Source: Phallus indusiatus (Eukaryota > Basidiomycota > Agaricomycetes > Phallales > Phallaceae). Taken from it: DNA of 64,000 nt. The notes under the pieces are model-generated. The model was not told the DNA's origin. It saw only the letters and a list, made by a program, of their open reading frames with translations, and did no database searches. Positions 45,801 through 57,386 of the stretch are shown here, piece after piece (within the stretch, counting starts at the first letter, position 1; every line of letters starts with the position of its first letter). Where the stretch lies: the NCBI GenBank assembly GCA_027605045.1, contig JAQFWX010000004.1, forward strand, positions 2,366,683-2,430,682. The letters run 5' to 3'. The position numbers were made by a program, and so were the translations under genes.

Positions 45801-48800
45801 ACTTATTACGGATCTTAAAGCCGAACGCGATAGTCTGATGCGCGATGTGCAGGTGTTCCAGGAACGCGTTGCAGAGCTTGAGAAGACGATTGCGACGCTT
45901 ACGAGGCGTGTAGAAGCTGAGCGGCGCGAGTCGTGGGTTGCTCAAGAGCGGATGAGTGTTCTTGAGATTGAGAGACGTCGTGCGGCTGAGGAAGTGTCGA
46001 GGTTGAAGGACGCTGTACGTGATCTTGATCGGGCTAAAAGTGAGGAAATCGAACGTGTTAAGACGGAGGTGAGGTTGGAAAAAGAGAGGATATCGAAGCT
46101 TGAGGTGCAGGTGGAGGATGTTAGACGTGAGTTGGATGCGGAGAGGTTTAAGACGAAGCAGGCTGAGGATGAGGCTTGTATGTTGAGGAATAAAGTGGAG
46201 GAGATGAGTCGGGAGATGGATGAGTTAAGGGCGTTGGTTTCTGAACAGCAAGCGCAGATTCTTCAGTTCCAGCAGATGCAGATGCAAGCTCAAATCCGTG
46301 CGAAACGGATTGGTCCAAAGATGCTCAACAATAGTTTTGCGTCTACGTCTACGACGGCATCCGGTTCACTTTCGTTTTCGAATTCTCATTCGCATATGTC
46401 TTCGTCTAGTACTTTAGCTGTTGATGAAATTGAGGTTGAAGATGGTGAAGGAGAGGACCGCGACCACGACCACGACGATGCCGGTCGATTTAAGTATGTT
46501 CCATTTGGAATGTCACCCCCTCGTTCGCAGCATTCGCATGTTAGTGGTGCGACTTTGGGTTCTGTCGCCGAAGCTGAGGAAGAAGTCTGTGGTGGTGTTC
46601 CTAGGGATATCACTGCTGATGAAACTGGCGAGGACGACGACGATGATGATGAGGATAGCGTCTCAGAGGACCATGACAACGAGTTGGCGCACTATGAGGA
46701 CTCTGCTGAGTTTGATGAAGATGCGTTGGAAGATGATGACGAAGAAGACGGGGATGTTGTGTGGGGTGAAGATGCTACCACGTCTTCTTTTGGTGATTTC
46801 GTCCCTAGAAGGAATGTGTCGTCTACGCCTACTCCGGTGCCTTCTCCTGCTGCTCCTTTAGGATCTCGTCGTGGTCATGCGCGCGTTGGATCTATGGAGA
46901 AGGGGTGGTCGTTTGCTACGGCTCGTGTCAATGCTGTCGTTCAAGCTCAAACTCAAGCTCAGGATCTTACTCGAGACGCTTCTAATCCAGAAACTCCAAA
47001 GGTGGACCGGTTCTTTGAATGCCTTGAAGATCTGGAAGACGACGAATCATCGAGCGGTGCGATAGCTAACCTTGAACTTCCGGATTCGAAGAGCTTTTGG
47101 AGCGGCATGGTGAAACAGAACGGAAGCGCTGGTGACGATGAAGATGATGAGATGGATTTGCCTCCGTTCTTGTTGCCTGCTGGTATGGACGCGGATAGTT
47201 CTGCTGCTTCTTCGAGTTCGTCTTTGGTTTTGGATACGATTGCTGAAGAGGAAGAAGAAGAAGAGGACGAAGGACTTTCGGCTTATCTTCAAACTCCCAG
47301 CTGGAAAGATCTCATTGCTGAGAAACTGGATATCGTCGATGAAGAAGAAGACGAGGAGATTGTTGGTGATGAAGGAGTCGATGAATATCAGCAATCGCCC
47401 AGTATTCGACCTTCGTTTTATGCTCAGCGAAATTCACATATTCAGTCGTTGCTTCCGCGACCTGTATCACTCGTTCCGCCGGCTTCTGTTCTTTCACAAA
47501 TGACGCCAAATACGCTCAAGACAACGCTTGATGCGACTGTTCGCTCTCCTCCCAACGACTCGAAGCCTAACAGATGGAGTATCGGTGCTTCTCTAGGTAT
47601 CAACTTACTCAACCATTCTAATTCCAATTCTGCTGTTGCTACCACTACTAATAATACTACAACGCCCGTTAAACCTCGTTTCTCACTTTCCCCTTCCACA
47701 CCCGTCTCAATCTCAAATCTCGGTAACGCTTTGTTACCCACCCCACCGCCTACCCTTATCCCCCGGCTCGTATCCAAGTCAGGCTTATCATCATCAGCTT
47801 CTCCAACTTCGCCGGTTTCGCCTAGCCCTGCACTATCGTCATCCTCGTCGTCGGTGTCATCCTCAAGATCAAGTCCCGTTTTAAGCGAATTTGCCGAACG
47901 AGAGCGAGAGATTGGATTGTCGACTCCTACTCCGCGTTCACCTCTTTTTAGTTCTAGATATGGACCGCTTTCGCCATCGCGTATTCCTACTCCGAGGAAG
48001 AGCGTGGGTGGTGGTGGTAATGGGTTGGCGTCCTCCTCCGCATCCGCAGCTATTACGAGTAGCGGCTCTGTAAGGTCTAGCATCATGTTTTCTCCGGCTT
48101 AATTTGTTGTTTCTTTTTGTGCTTATGCGAGTTTTTTTTCTTATACAGGACTGTTTCGCCAAATACTTCCATAACGGGTCAAACACGCGCTTTACCTTTG
48201 ACGTTTCTCACGAGGGTGAAGCAGCAGGCTCAGGCTCAGGCATAAATGGCCAAAGTGAATGCGGAAGAAGACGAAATCAGAGTGGTAATGGTGATGACGA
48301 CGACGATGACGCTGGTGAAGACACGTTGGTGGCTATGGGATTTCGGGATTCATTAAACTCCTCGTCAGATGATGATGGTTTGAGGGACGGAAATGACGGT
48401 TGTGATGTCGGCAGTCGGTATTATTCAAGTTCACGTTCACGTTCGAAAGTCGACAGGTGGTCGTCGATGTTAGGTGGTGGTCATGGTGGCGATACACGTT
48501 CTCGTTCACATTCCGCCGGGATTGGGGGATCGCGACCGGATCAGAGTCTGGATCTGGATTCGATTGCCGTCGGTAGCGGGAGCGGGAGCACTAATGCTGG
48601 TGCTACGACCGTTGCGACCGGTAATAATGATAATAATAATACTATTCTCGGTGGTTTTGCGAGGCGGTTAGCGATGAAGTATTTGGGAGGTGGTGGATCT
48701 GCAGTAATGACGACTTCGAATTTTCCGTTCCCTCCTAATCAAACTCAAACGACGCAATTCCGACAGACTCGTTCTGTTTCTGGTTCTAGTTCTGGCTCCG

Positions 48801-48988
48801 GTGCATTTGTGGATCGGGTGAAGCAGCTTGAACTGCTGCGTGCCAGAATTCGTGGGCAAAACGAAAGTCAGGGTCGTCGTGGTCTTGGTAGGAGTAATAA
48901 TCATCATCGTGGTGGCCGGATGAAAGTTGAAGACGTCAGGTTTGTCGGCTGTTCGCATTGTGCGGATTCGAACGTTATCTTTCTTTGA
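42893..48988 (+). CDS. Very large Ser-rich/acidic protein with central coiled coil
   Basis: Five exons: MDNTQQQTEIDIDIAAKQR; LSNFRFRFGSSHINSNASTE; VRDFDISPNTTPTGTPMSKS onward to GSGDENEP; the giant exon from about 43796 to 48069; and a last exon 48149-48988. The protein is roughly 1,900 residues. It has Ser/Pro/Thr-rich stretches and three KRDSFG-like repeats (around 43940-44045). Glu/Asp runs occur at 44090-44300, 46600-46760 and elsewhere. A long coiled coil starts near SPTEQAFLYRSHTSLLCRIS and runs through LKAERDSLMRDVQVFQERVA to about 46300. The last exon is reached by a strong GTAAGG...TTATACAG intron in phase (48070-48148). It ends with VDRVKQLELLRARIRGQ. If that intron is not used the protein stops at 48102. 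No domain is named; a scaffold or polarity/cytoskeleton role would be a guess. Confidence 0.65.
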
Positions 48989-50284
48989 TTATCAAGTTTA
49001 TGTGCATTGGACGCTTTTTTATGTTGTTGCTGCTGTTGTTGTTTGTCGTCGTCATCTTGTGTGTTTATTCCCTTTCTTCATCCCCTATTCACTATTTCTT
49101 ATCACATCTCACATCATTCTTATAACATCCCCCTTCCTCCCCCATCGTATATACATACGCATCACTCAGTACCTGATGTTTCGTCTTTTTTTGTACTATG
49201 CCCCTTTAAACCTTTCATTTCTCTCCTGATTTTTTCATGCCGTGTTCCTTCTTTGATCGTATGTGTCCCTGGTTGACGTCTTTCATATTTTTTTTCTCTT
49301 TTCAATCATGCAGGATACATTTTTCGATCCACCTCTTTCCCCATTCGTTCCCCGGCGTGTTCTACTATTCAGTAGTCTGTCGTGTATGTTTTTGTACGCC
49401 TGGATTGCGTAGTTTTCGTTTATTTTCCTAAGGAATTTTCCTTCTTTATTTTTCCTTCTTTGAGACCACGAATAAAAAAACGAAAAAGAAGAATAAAAAA
49501 TAATAATTGTAGTAAAATAAAACTAAATTATTGCAAACTAAAATAACATGGCCGAGTGTGTGTTCTTATATATGCCAGAAGGAATGCGGTCCGTCGGAGT
49601 ACAGAAGCGATAGGCACGTGGTGTCCGTTGCATACGCCACATAATCATATGCTTATATACGGAAGAACGAGCGAGCACACAAGCACACGTCTCAGTGGAG
49701 AATATATTAATTATATCAATCGGCCAAAGATTTAGCGGGAAGAGGGGGTGGAAATAACACATCGCAACTGAAAATCACGGGCGGCTGGTGTGTCTTTTTG
49801 TTTTCTCGAGTGTGTGCATGCATGCTGACGTTCTGAGCGTGTGAGACTAAAATCAGCTAACCGAAAAGTTTTTTTTGGGCTCAAAAGGATTTTTAGTTTT
49901 TATTTTTTTTTGTGTTTTGCTGTTTCGGTTTGTTGCTCTTTCTCAAAAAAGGAATTATCCCCAAATATCCAAAAAAATAAAATAATTTGCAATTACGAAG
50001 AAGACACGAACCGATTACCTGCTTACTATTCGGTTTCTTTTTTTTACACTTACTGCAAAAGCAGCAATATGGTCCGGGCATCTGCATCATCATTATTACT
50101 ATCTGTATCATCAGCAGCTGCTGCTAGTCAGGTTCAAAGTAGTAATAGTTAGCACTCGAGAGAAGGTGCTTGTTTTTGGGTTTCCACTTCTTCTCCCAAG
50201 ACGAGAATAATCCTCTTTTTTCGTATCGTTCTAGCTTGTTCTCGTGGTGCACGTATAGCAACTGGAGGAGGAGGGACAGAGTGA
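48989..50284. other. Intergenic region and leader of the zinc-finger gene
   Basis: 1.3 kb. T-rich 3' region (49000-49440), AT-rich stretch at 49465-49545, and a T/A-rich leader. A 32-codon frame at 50053-50152 opposite nothing recognisable is probably an upstream ORF or chance. No gene is supported. Confidence 0.4.
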
Positions 50285-52128
50285 ATGAACTCCACTTCTT
50301 CTTTTTTTCTCTCTCCTGCCATCACGATGAACAACAGCAGTAACCATAATAATAATCCATCGTCTTATCCTCATCATTCTCATTCTCATCCTCCTCATCC
50401 TCATTCGTCTCAGAATTTGACCTATTATGTTTCCCCAGTTACTACTGATAACAACTTATCATACACATTTCCTCAACGGCCGTCATCTCATCATTACCAG
50501 CAATCTTCACAGCAAACCACTCATAGCCATATTCAGGCCCAGAGAACGACAAGTAGTGGAAGGACGGATACCGGTGCATGGCCCTGCTTGCTTGACGGGT
50601 GTAACAAAGTGTTTGCAAGAGAGGCGGATTTGAAGAGACACCAGCGTACGACGAAATCGCATTCAATTCCTGGATCGTAAGACTGGTTCTTTTTCTTTGA
50701 GAAATAAACACTTTTCATTCTGTGTTTTTTTAGAAGTGTCGCCAATCCGTGTCCACTATGCGAAGCTACTTTTACAAGAGTTCGTGTTATCGCTATATAT
50801 GCTGACCGACGCCTTTTTAATTTTCCTTGATTATTACTTCTCAGAGTGACGCTATGCGCCGACATCTAAAATCGCGGTATGTATTACAACCAGATTAAAT
50901 TCTTCCTTATCTCGTTATTGAATACAATACAAATATTTTTTTGCCCCTCTCTAGGCACCAAGGAAAAACACCCGAAACGCTGAATTTGCCGGCGGATGGT
51001 GCGACTGGCGGCCCGTCGTCATCTAATTCTCATATTTCATCGGGTGCCTCGTCGTCACGCGGTGCAAATCGACGCGCGTATTCGCCTTCTGCTGAAGATA
51101 CTAGCGAGTTATCGGCTTCCGATAGCGAGCGCCAGCCGTATCATCATCACGGTCATGGTCATGGTCATGGTCACCATCACCAGACCTCATCTTCCTCAGC
51201 AGCACCCTCCGGATATGGTTCATCGTCATCTCGAAACGCTGCTGCTGCTGCTGCATCGTCATCGTCTTACTATTCCCCCCCACCGTTGAGTCCGACATCG
51301 CCGACCTCAACATCGTCATCCTCCAATCCGGCATCTGCTGGATCTTCGCACCATGGAATGCATCACCACCACCATCCCCAAGATGCGAATAATTTATCAC
51401 ACCATGTTTTATATCAAGCAGCGAACAACACGATGTCTTACGAAATTCAACATGCCTTATCTTCACCTCGTCAGCCTCATGCGAGTCATCATCCACAACA
51501 CCAACAACAACAACAACAACATCACCAGCACCAGCACCAACATCATCATTCAGCCCCCTCCACTTCTTCGTCTTCTACTTCTTCTCGGAGAGATACGACA
51601 GCATATGGTAGTATGCACCCGCAACAAGCCGTGAGCATGCCGATGCAGCCACATTCACATTCATCATCATATACCAACTCTATCTCGGAACACCAGCACC
51701 AAGAACAACAGCATCAACAATACCCAGCATATCAGCAAACATCTTATCCCGCGTATACAGGAGGTAGCGGCAGTAATAGCGTTTATCATCATGGTAATCC
51801 GTACATCGGAACAGCTAATCGAGCGACAGGTGGGAGTGGTGGTGGTAGTAATTATACAATGATGAGCGGCAGTAGCAGTAGTAGTAGCGGTGGTGGTGGT
51901 GGACAGACGTGGACGGGAAAAATGGAAGACGGGATAATGGACGATGGACGAGGGGGAGGAATGTCGCCGACCCGACAGCAGTCTTCAATGGCGGGAGGCC
52001 TTGCTGCGCTCGCAATGCACGCGTCCAGAGTTCGACCAATGTCTCCGCTTGGTCCTGGAAAACCCAAATCTTCGACTAAATCGGAATTGGAGAATGCGTT
52101 AGGACCTGCTGGCGTGTATAGGCGATAG
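50285..52128 (+). CDS. C2H2 zinc-finger transcription factor
   Basis: Two adjacent fingers encoded over four exons: WPCLLDGCNKVFAREADLKRHQRTTKSH (C-X4-C-X12-H-X6-H) and CPLCEATFTRSDAMRRHLKSRH (C-X2-C-X12-H-X4-H). The pair is joined by SIPGSSVANP. The second finger is split by an intron before SDAM and another within its final Arg, before the last zinc-ligand His. Outside the fingers the protein is low complexity: His/Ser/Pro-rich N-terminus, and a C-terminal part with poly-Ser, poly-His, poly-Gln and poly-Gly runs (51160-51910). It ends ELENALGPAGVYRR. Basidiomycete regulators often have this build. The target genes are unknown. A second ATG at 50327 (MNNSSNHNNN) is a possible start. Confidence 0.85.
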
Positions 52129-53641
52129 CCCTCATTGAAATGAATGAATGAATGTTATGAATTCGTGAATGGCCGCTATTTCGGTATCTTTTCTGTTTTT
52201 TTCTTTCTTATTCTTTGGAATTTTCTTATTTCTCGCGGACGGAAATAATTTTGTGGCTGTTTATTTCTCCCCTCTCTCTTTCTTTCTCTCGCTTGCCCCC
52301 CACCCCCGGTTTGTATCTCTTTTATGAATTTGGAATGTATTTCCCTCATATCATGACTTGGCATGTTTCCCTAGGAATGTAAGAAGTTAGAGATCTCATA
52401 TATCTCCCTTTTTTCCTTTTCTCTCTCTTCTCGGTTTTCTCCTACTGCATTTTATATTTTCATTTTACAATCAGAATTAAGGTTGTTGTATACTCAATGC
52501 TGAAAAAACACCGGGTTTGAGCTGAAATTTGAAACCATTCACGTTAGGCCCGGTTCATTTATCTATTTCATTCACTGGTTCGTTCTTTTTTTTTTCATTA
52601 ATTTTACAAGTTTAACTCTTACCTGATCTATTATTCGGTACTTAGAGCTATAATAGAATTGGCACAATCCACTCACGGGACTCGGACGCTGAATAACGGA
52701 ATAAATTCTCACATAGCCGATTTCAGAGGGGAGATGGGGAGACATGAGGTGTTCTTTTTCTCAAATTGGTTTTCCTTAATGAGCCTCGCAAAAAGGTCAT
52801 TTGCGCAAATCATGTGCGCGAAACACAAGACCTTGGACACCTGATGGCAGTGTTATGACAATGCAGTTCAGATAATTAATGCATGCGACGCACACACGCC
52901 CACACACAATCTCTCTCTCTCTCTCCAGTCTCCACACCTTCTTCGTATGGAGATTGAGTTCTCGTTTAACTCAATTATTAAAATCCACCCTTCCATGCGC
53001 TGACGATATTCGAATCTCGGACTCATTCAAGGCAGAATGTTATCCCAACTTCCAAGGTTGATTATCATATGTACTATTACGCGACAAGAGAACTTCGCAA
53101 TGGCAACATCATTACTTCAAAGCAACAAAGTATATATACGTGAGTAAATTTACTTAAAATATCATGAGCAGTCGTTGCCTTATTCGTTGGGTCCGGACCA
53201 GAGAAAAGAAAAAAGAGCTGAACCACACCACATCTCGGACTTTTTTGATTATATAACCATGTCGTGGAATGTCGTTCTTAAGGCACCACTAGTTTGAGCT
53301 ATAAATAAATAAATCATATACTCACGTTGCGAAAGCCAAGGTGCCAGGGAAGAATCAGGTGGTAAACAATGTGGTATGTACATACGTATGCAGTATCATT
53401 GCAGTATGTATATCCGAGCTCGAAGTTAGCGAAGCGTGACGTGATGACGTGATCAAACAACGCTAGTTTCCCAAGTTCTCATCTCAGGGACCACACTGGC
53501 AGGCTATCTCGCCGTTTAGCCCTTTTCTTTTTCTTATCAAACTCTCACCTCGAAATTATCTTTCTGAAAAGCTAATTTTCTTCTTCTTCTCAATCTTCTT
53601 CCAGGGGGAAAGGGCACTTTGTTTCCATTTCGTTCAGAAAA
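52129..53641. promoter_or_regulatory. Intergenic region and promoter of ketopantoate reductase-like gene
   Basis: 1.5 kb, no gene supported. It contains a CT dinucleotide repeat at 52910-52926 preceded by CA repeats. The pyrimidine-rich stretch at 53518-53605 lies just before the ATG at 53642. Confidence 0.4.
52910..52926. repeat. CT microsatellite
   Basis: About eight CT units following a CA-rich stretch in the intergenic region. Confidence 0.8.
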
Positions 53642-56270
53642 ATGGATAAAGTTACTGCTAACACTCAACCAGTTCGGATTCTTATCGGTGCGTTGTCTTT
53701 TTAAACATTTGAATTACCTCGGTGTTTAATAACACTCTCGTCTCTGTTTTCTTTCTCCGTATATACATATTGCAACCTGTCAATTAAAACACAATCGATG
53801 TCGCGCCGTGTCGCCATTGCAAACAATTATCATTCAATCCCGGGACCTAACCCTGTTCTGGTTTCAAATATTTTATCTTGGACTACACGTGAATTGCATC
53901 GTGTACCGTGTTACCTCTATGTGCGTCTAAACACAATTTTTTTGCACCTGATGTCATGTCATGTTTTTGCGGGTGCGTGCTGTTTTTTGTTTTGCTAATG
54001 TTACTGCTATTCCTCCTGCTGCACACACATAAACACGCGCGCAAATGGGCATGCGCATGGCCTGGTTCTTTTTCGGGGGGCTTGGTATTTCATTTTTCCT
54101 TGCCTTATCAATCTGATAAATGTCATTCTCTCCGGTAACGTGACTGTCCTATCAACACTTCGCTTACCTCTCCCGCTGCTCTCGTGAAATTACCCCCCCA
54201 ATCTCTCCCCAATCTCCTCGTGGTTTTTTTCTGCTGACTTGTCGTTCGTCATGTCGTAACGTTATCCCGTCCTCACCCCCCTCTCTCGCCCCTCACATTC
54301 CTACATGACCCGGGTTTTCTTGGTCAAATTCAACCTTATCCTCGGCGGCTCTTCTTCCATGCGGACATCCGGCACAAAAACACAAAAATGGCTATTTTGC
54401 CTATATGACACAATGAACAATATCGCCCATGGTTATTATGGTCTTCTCTTCTCGTATACCATACTCTTTCTGGATGATTTACCTTTTCGATCGGAACTGG
54501 CTCTTGTCGTCGGTTTTTGCTGTATTACTATTATGCATCCGAAATTTCGCTTCTCCCCCTCGCATTGCGACCTTGTGATTCTACGCTATCACAACACATC
54601 TGACGCATATCACATTAATCTGGACTAAAAAAAACTCAAAATGAAATGGGGTTCGCTACCATCATAACCATTATCATCCTCTCCTCACTCTCCACCCCCC
54701 ATCGATCTCTCTAATATTAAAATATTAATATTATTGCTATTGCCATCATTCCTTCTTTTCGAACGTGGACCTATTGAAACAACAACTAACAGTCGGCGCA
54801 GGCGCCGTTGGCTGTTTTTACGGCAGCAGGATGCACCACCCACCAAACGCACTAGTGTCTCTCGTATGTCGTTCAAATTTTAACGCCATCAAGCGTTCAG
54901 GGGTTAAGCTCCAAACGCGCAATTTCGGCGATTACATATTCAATCCAGAGTTTGTGTTTTCTTCTATTGAAGAAGCTTCCGAAGCTCGAGTTCAGCAAGT
55001 GCCAGTACCGGTATCGGTACCAGTGTAAGTGCCTGTCTCCTTCCTGCCTATCATAAAACGAAGAAGAAGAAGACAACAACTATATTAGTACCAGTATTAA
55101 CTCGGATCGAAGTCTGTCCGAGTCTGAAGGCGCTGGTTCTACCAGTTATGGTTCCAATTCAGGCTCGGCTCGGGCGGGAGGTACAGGTCCGACGACGCGC
55201 CTGTTATCCTCTTCGTTAACATTTCCTCCGTCCCCCACATTTCCCCACCCTCGCCCTCATAGTGACGTTCCTGCCGCCGCTTCTCTCGCTTCTCTCGCTT
55301 ATCCTCATACTCCTTCGTCTTCTTCTTCGACTACTACTACTAGTAAACCTAGCACTACAGGCACGAAAATAACATGGGATTACGTCGTCATCACGACTAA
55401 AGCGCTTCCTGACGTATCAGATGATTCATCCTTGATAACGCTCGTCGTGCAGCCTCGCATAACTGCTATCGTGCTGATTCAGAACGGAGTAGGTGTTGAA
55501 GACCCTTATTGTGTCCGGTTTCCGGAGAATTGCGTGCTAAGTGCCGTTACTGTCGTGTCGGCTGAACAAATTCAGCCGGGTGTTATCGTTCAGAATAGGT
55601 GGACAAGGATTAGTATTGGTCCGTATGGCGCTGCTGGTGCCAATGATGGTATTGGGAAGGCTAGGACAGAAGAGTTTGTCCAGTTGTTGAAGTTGGGTGG
55701 TGTGAAAGATGCGGAGGTTTATAGTGAGAAGGCGTTGCAGCAAGTTAGATGGCATAAGATTGCTGTAAGTCATCTTAAATATAAATATAAAGAGAACAGA
55801 TTTATTCAAAATGATTTTAATTTCTGCTGTAGATTAATGGGAGCATGAACCCCTCTGCTGTTCTCTCATCGGGAACGGAAAATGCTCGGATGGTTAAAGA
55901 TCCAGAATTACGAATACATCTTCGAGCATGCATGGAAGAAGTCTTCCACGCCGCTCATGTAGTTTTGGGAGAACCGCTCCCTTCTCACCTTGCGACAGCC
56001 GACCAAATTATAACAAGCACAGAACGAAATACAGGTGGCCGGCCTAGTATGCTTGTGGATTGGGAAAAAGGGAGCTCAATGGAGTTGGAGGTGATTTTGG
56101 GTAATCCGATTCGGATTGCGAGGAGTAAAGGTGTTGAGATGCCTCGGTTGCAAGCTATGTACGCGCTTTTGAAAGCCGCGCAGGAGAGAAGGAGTGAGGA
56201 GCGAAAGAAGAAGAAGAGTTCTAGTTCTAACCAGGGTTCAGCATCGACGTCTGAGCGGAGCCGCTTGTGA
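53642..56270 (+). CDS. Ketopantoate reductase-like (ApbA/PanE family) oxidoreductase
   Basis: ApbA/PanE enzymes reduce 2-dehydropantoate with NADPH in pantothenate/CoA synthesis; fungi carry many paralogues of unknown substrate. Exon 1 (MDKVTANTQPVRILI) is joined over a 1,105-nt intron (53688-54792) to VGAGAVGCFYGSRM, which rebuilds the Rossmann GxGxxG motif exactly. Then WDYVVITTKALPD, ITAIVLIQNGVGVEDPYCVR, GVIVQNRWTRISIGPYGAAG, ALQQVRWHKIAINGSMNPSA (the K...N...S-type active-site region), and VEMPRLQAMYALLKAAQERR near the end. An insertion of about 90 residues rich in Ser/Thr/Pro (55095-55362) breaks the nucleotide-binding domain between FSSIEEASEA and TWDYVVITTK. A basic Ser-rich tail follows. 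Physiological substrate not assignable. Confidence 0.8.
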
Positions 56271-56708
56271 AGAGATAAGAGCACATAAATAAATGTTAGC
56301 GCGGGTTCAACTCAGTGTTGTTTCAGGGATGAATTAGTTTCGTTGTCTGCGGATTTGTTTCGTTTCGAACTTCAGACCCTGTTCGGCACTTTTTCTTTTC
56401 ATAAAAGCTAATGTATTCTGGGTATTTGCTTTAGTTCCAAAAACAGCACGTGTATTGTATGTTACTTGCTCTATTTGTGTGTGTCTTTCTCAGTTTTTTC
56501 ACCGAAAGACTTTTTTTTGGAGTATGTATGCATGTTGTTCTATTTAGTTTGATCTTCGGAGCCGCTTGGATCTGGATCATCGGCCAATTACACGCCCAGC
56601 TTTCAACCGAGTCGAGTCACATCTAGATTGGTCGAGTCATTTCAAATAATGTACATGTATACTTAATTCATGTCGATTTTCTACAATACCTTGAACACAG
56701 CCTGAATA
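56271..56708. promoter_or_regulatory. Promoter region of GNAT gene 1
   Basis: 438 bp. GAGTCA occurs at 56614-56619 and 56634-56639, resembling AP-1/Gcn4-type half sites. The region may also carry the 3' end of the reductase gene. Confidence 0.4.
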
Positions 56709-57386
56709 ATGAGCACATCTCAATGGCCTCCAGACTATGTATTTATATCTCGCTGGGGACGTATCAAACTCGCGCCTCCCAGAGACGAAGACGACGCTGA
56801 CGTAGTCGCCCTTCGCAACCACTCCGAAACTCGGAGATATCTACCTTACATGCCGTCCGATCTGACGGTAGACCAATGGAGACAGCGCAGGCGCGAACGT
56901 ACCAGCAAAGAAACCTGGGATCTCAATATTCATTTTACCTCCGAAAACTCTCCCAGCACCGAAATCGCCTCCGACGATAAACAGCTCGAAACATCGTCGT
57001 CATTGTCCTCTTCTTTCGTGGGTGTATGCGGTGTATTTCGGATAGACGGCGCAAACAAGGCCGGTGAAGTTGGGATCATAATTCGCCCGGACCTTTATCG
57101 TAATTTCATCGCAACCGAAGCGCTGTATTGCAATCTAGTTCTCGCTTTCGAACATCCTCAGCTGGATTTATATCGCGTATCATTTGTTACTGGTGCTACG
57201 AACGTGCGGATGAGAAATTGGTTAGAGCGTTTTGGAATTGCTTTGGAGTACCTAAAGAAGGAAGCGTGGTCGGATGGTCAGGGTGGTCGATTGGATGTTG
57301 TTGGTTATACGATTTTGAAACCTGATTGGTTCGCTTTGAAAAGTAGATTGAAAGAGGAATTGGATAAACGACTCCTCAAAAATTGA
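56709..57386 (+). CDS. GNAT-family acetyltransferase (RimJ/RimL-like), copy 1
   Basis: Intronless, 225 residues. GNAT enzymes transfer acetyl from acetyl-CoA to amines. RimL-type features: WGRIKLAPPRDEDDADVVAL, RNHSETRRYLPYMPSDLTVD, FVGVCGVFRIDGANKAGEVG, then IIIRPDLYRNFIATEALYCN (acetyl-CoA-binding region, with the usual R/Q-x-x-G/N-x-A loop degenerate here as RPDLYRNFIATEA), LVLAFEHPQLDLYRVSFVTG and NVRMRNWLERFGIALEYLKK. A Ser/Glu/Asp-rich loop of about 25 residues (around residues 75-100) is longer than in copy 2. The substrate is unknown. The close paralogue at 59098 is about 70% identical by eye, so a local duplication is likely. Confidence 0.85.
   Translation: MSTSQWPPDYVFISRWGRIKLAPPRDEDDADVVALRNHSETRRYLPYMPSDLTVDQWRQRRRERTSKETWDLNIHFTSENSPSTEIASDDKQLETSSSLSSSFVGVCGVFRIDGANKAGEVGIIIRPDLYRNFIATEALYCNLVLAFEHPQLDLYRVSFVTGATNVRMRNWLERFGIALEYLKKEAWSDGQGGRLDVVGYTILKPDWFALKSRLKEELDKRLLKN

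Noticed and set aside
54305..54628. 107-codon frame inside the long reductase intron
   Set aside because: Not recognised, no promoter evidence; the splice that removes it restores an exact Rossmann motif.
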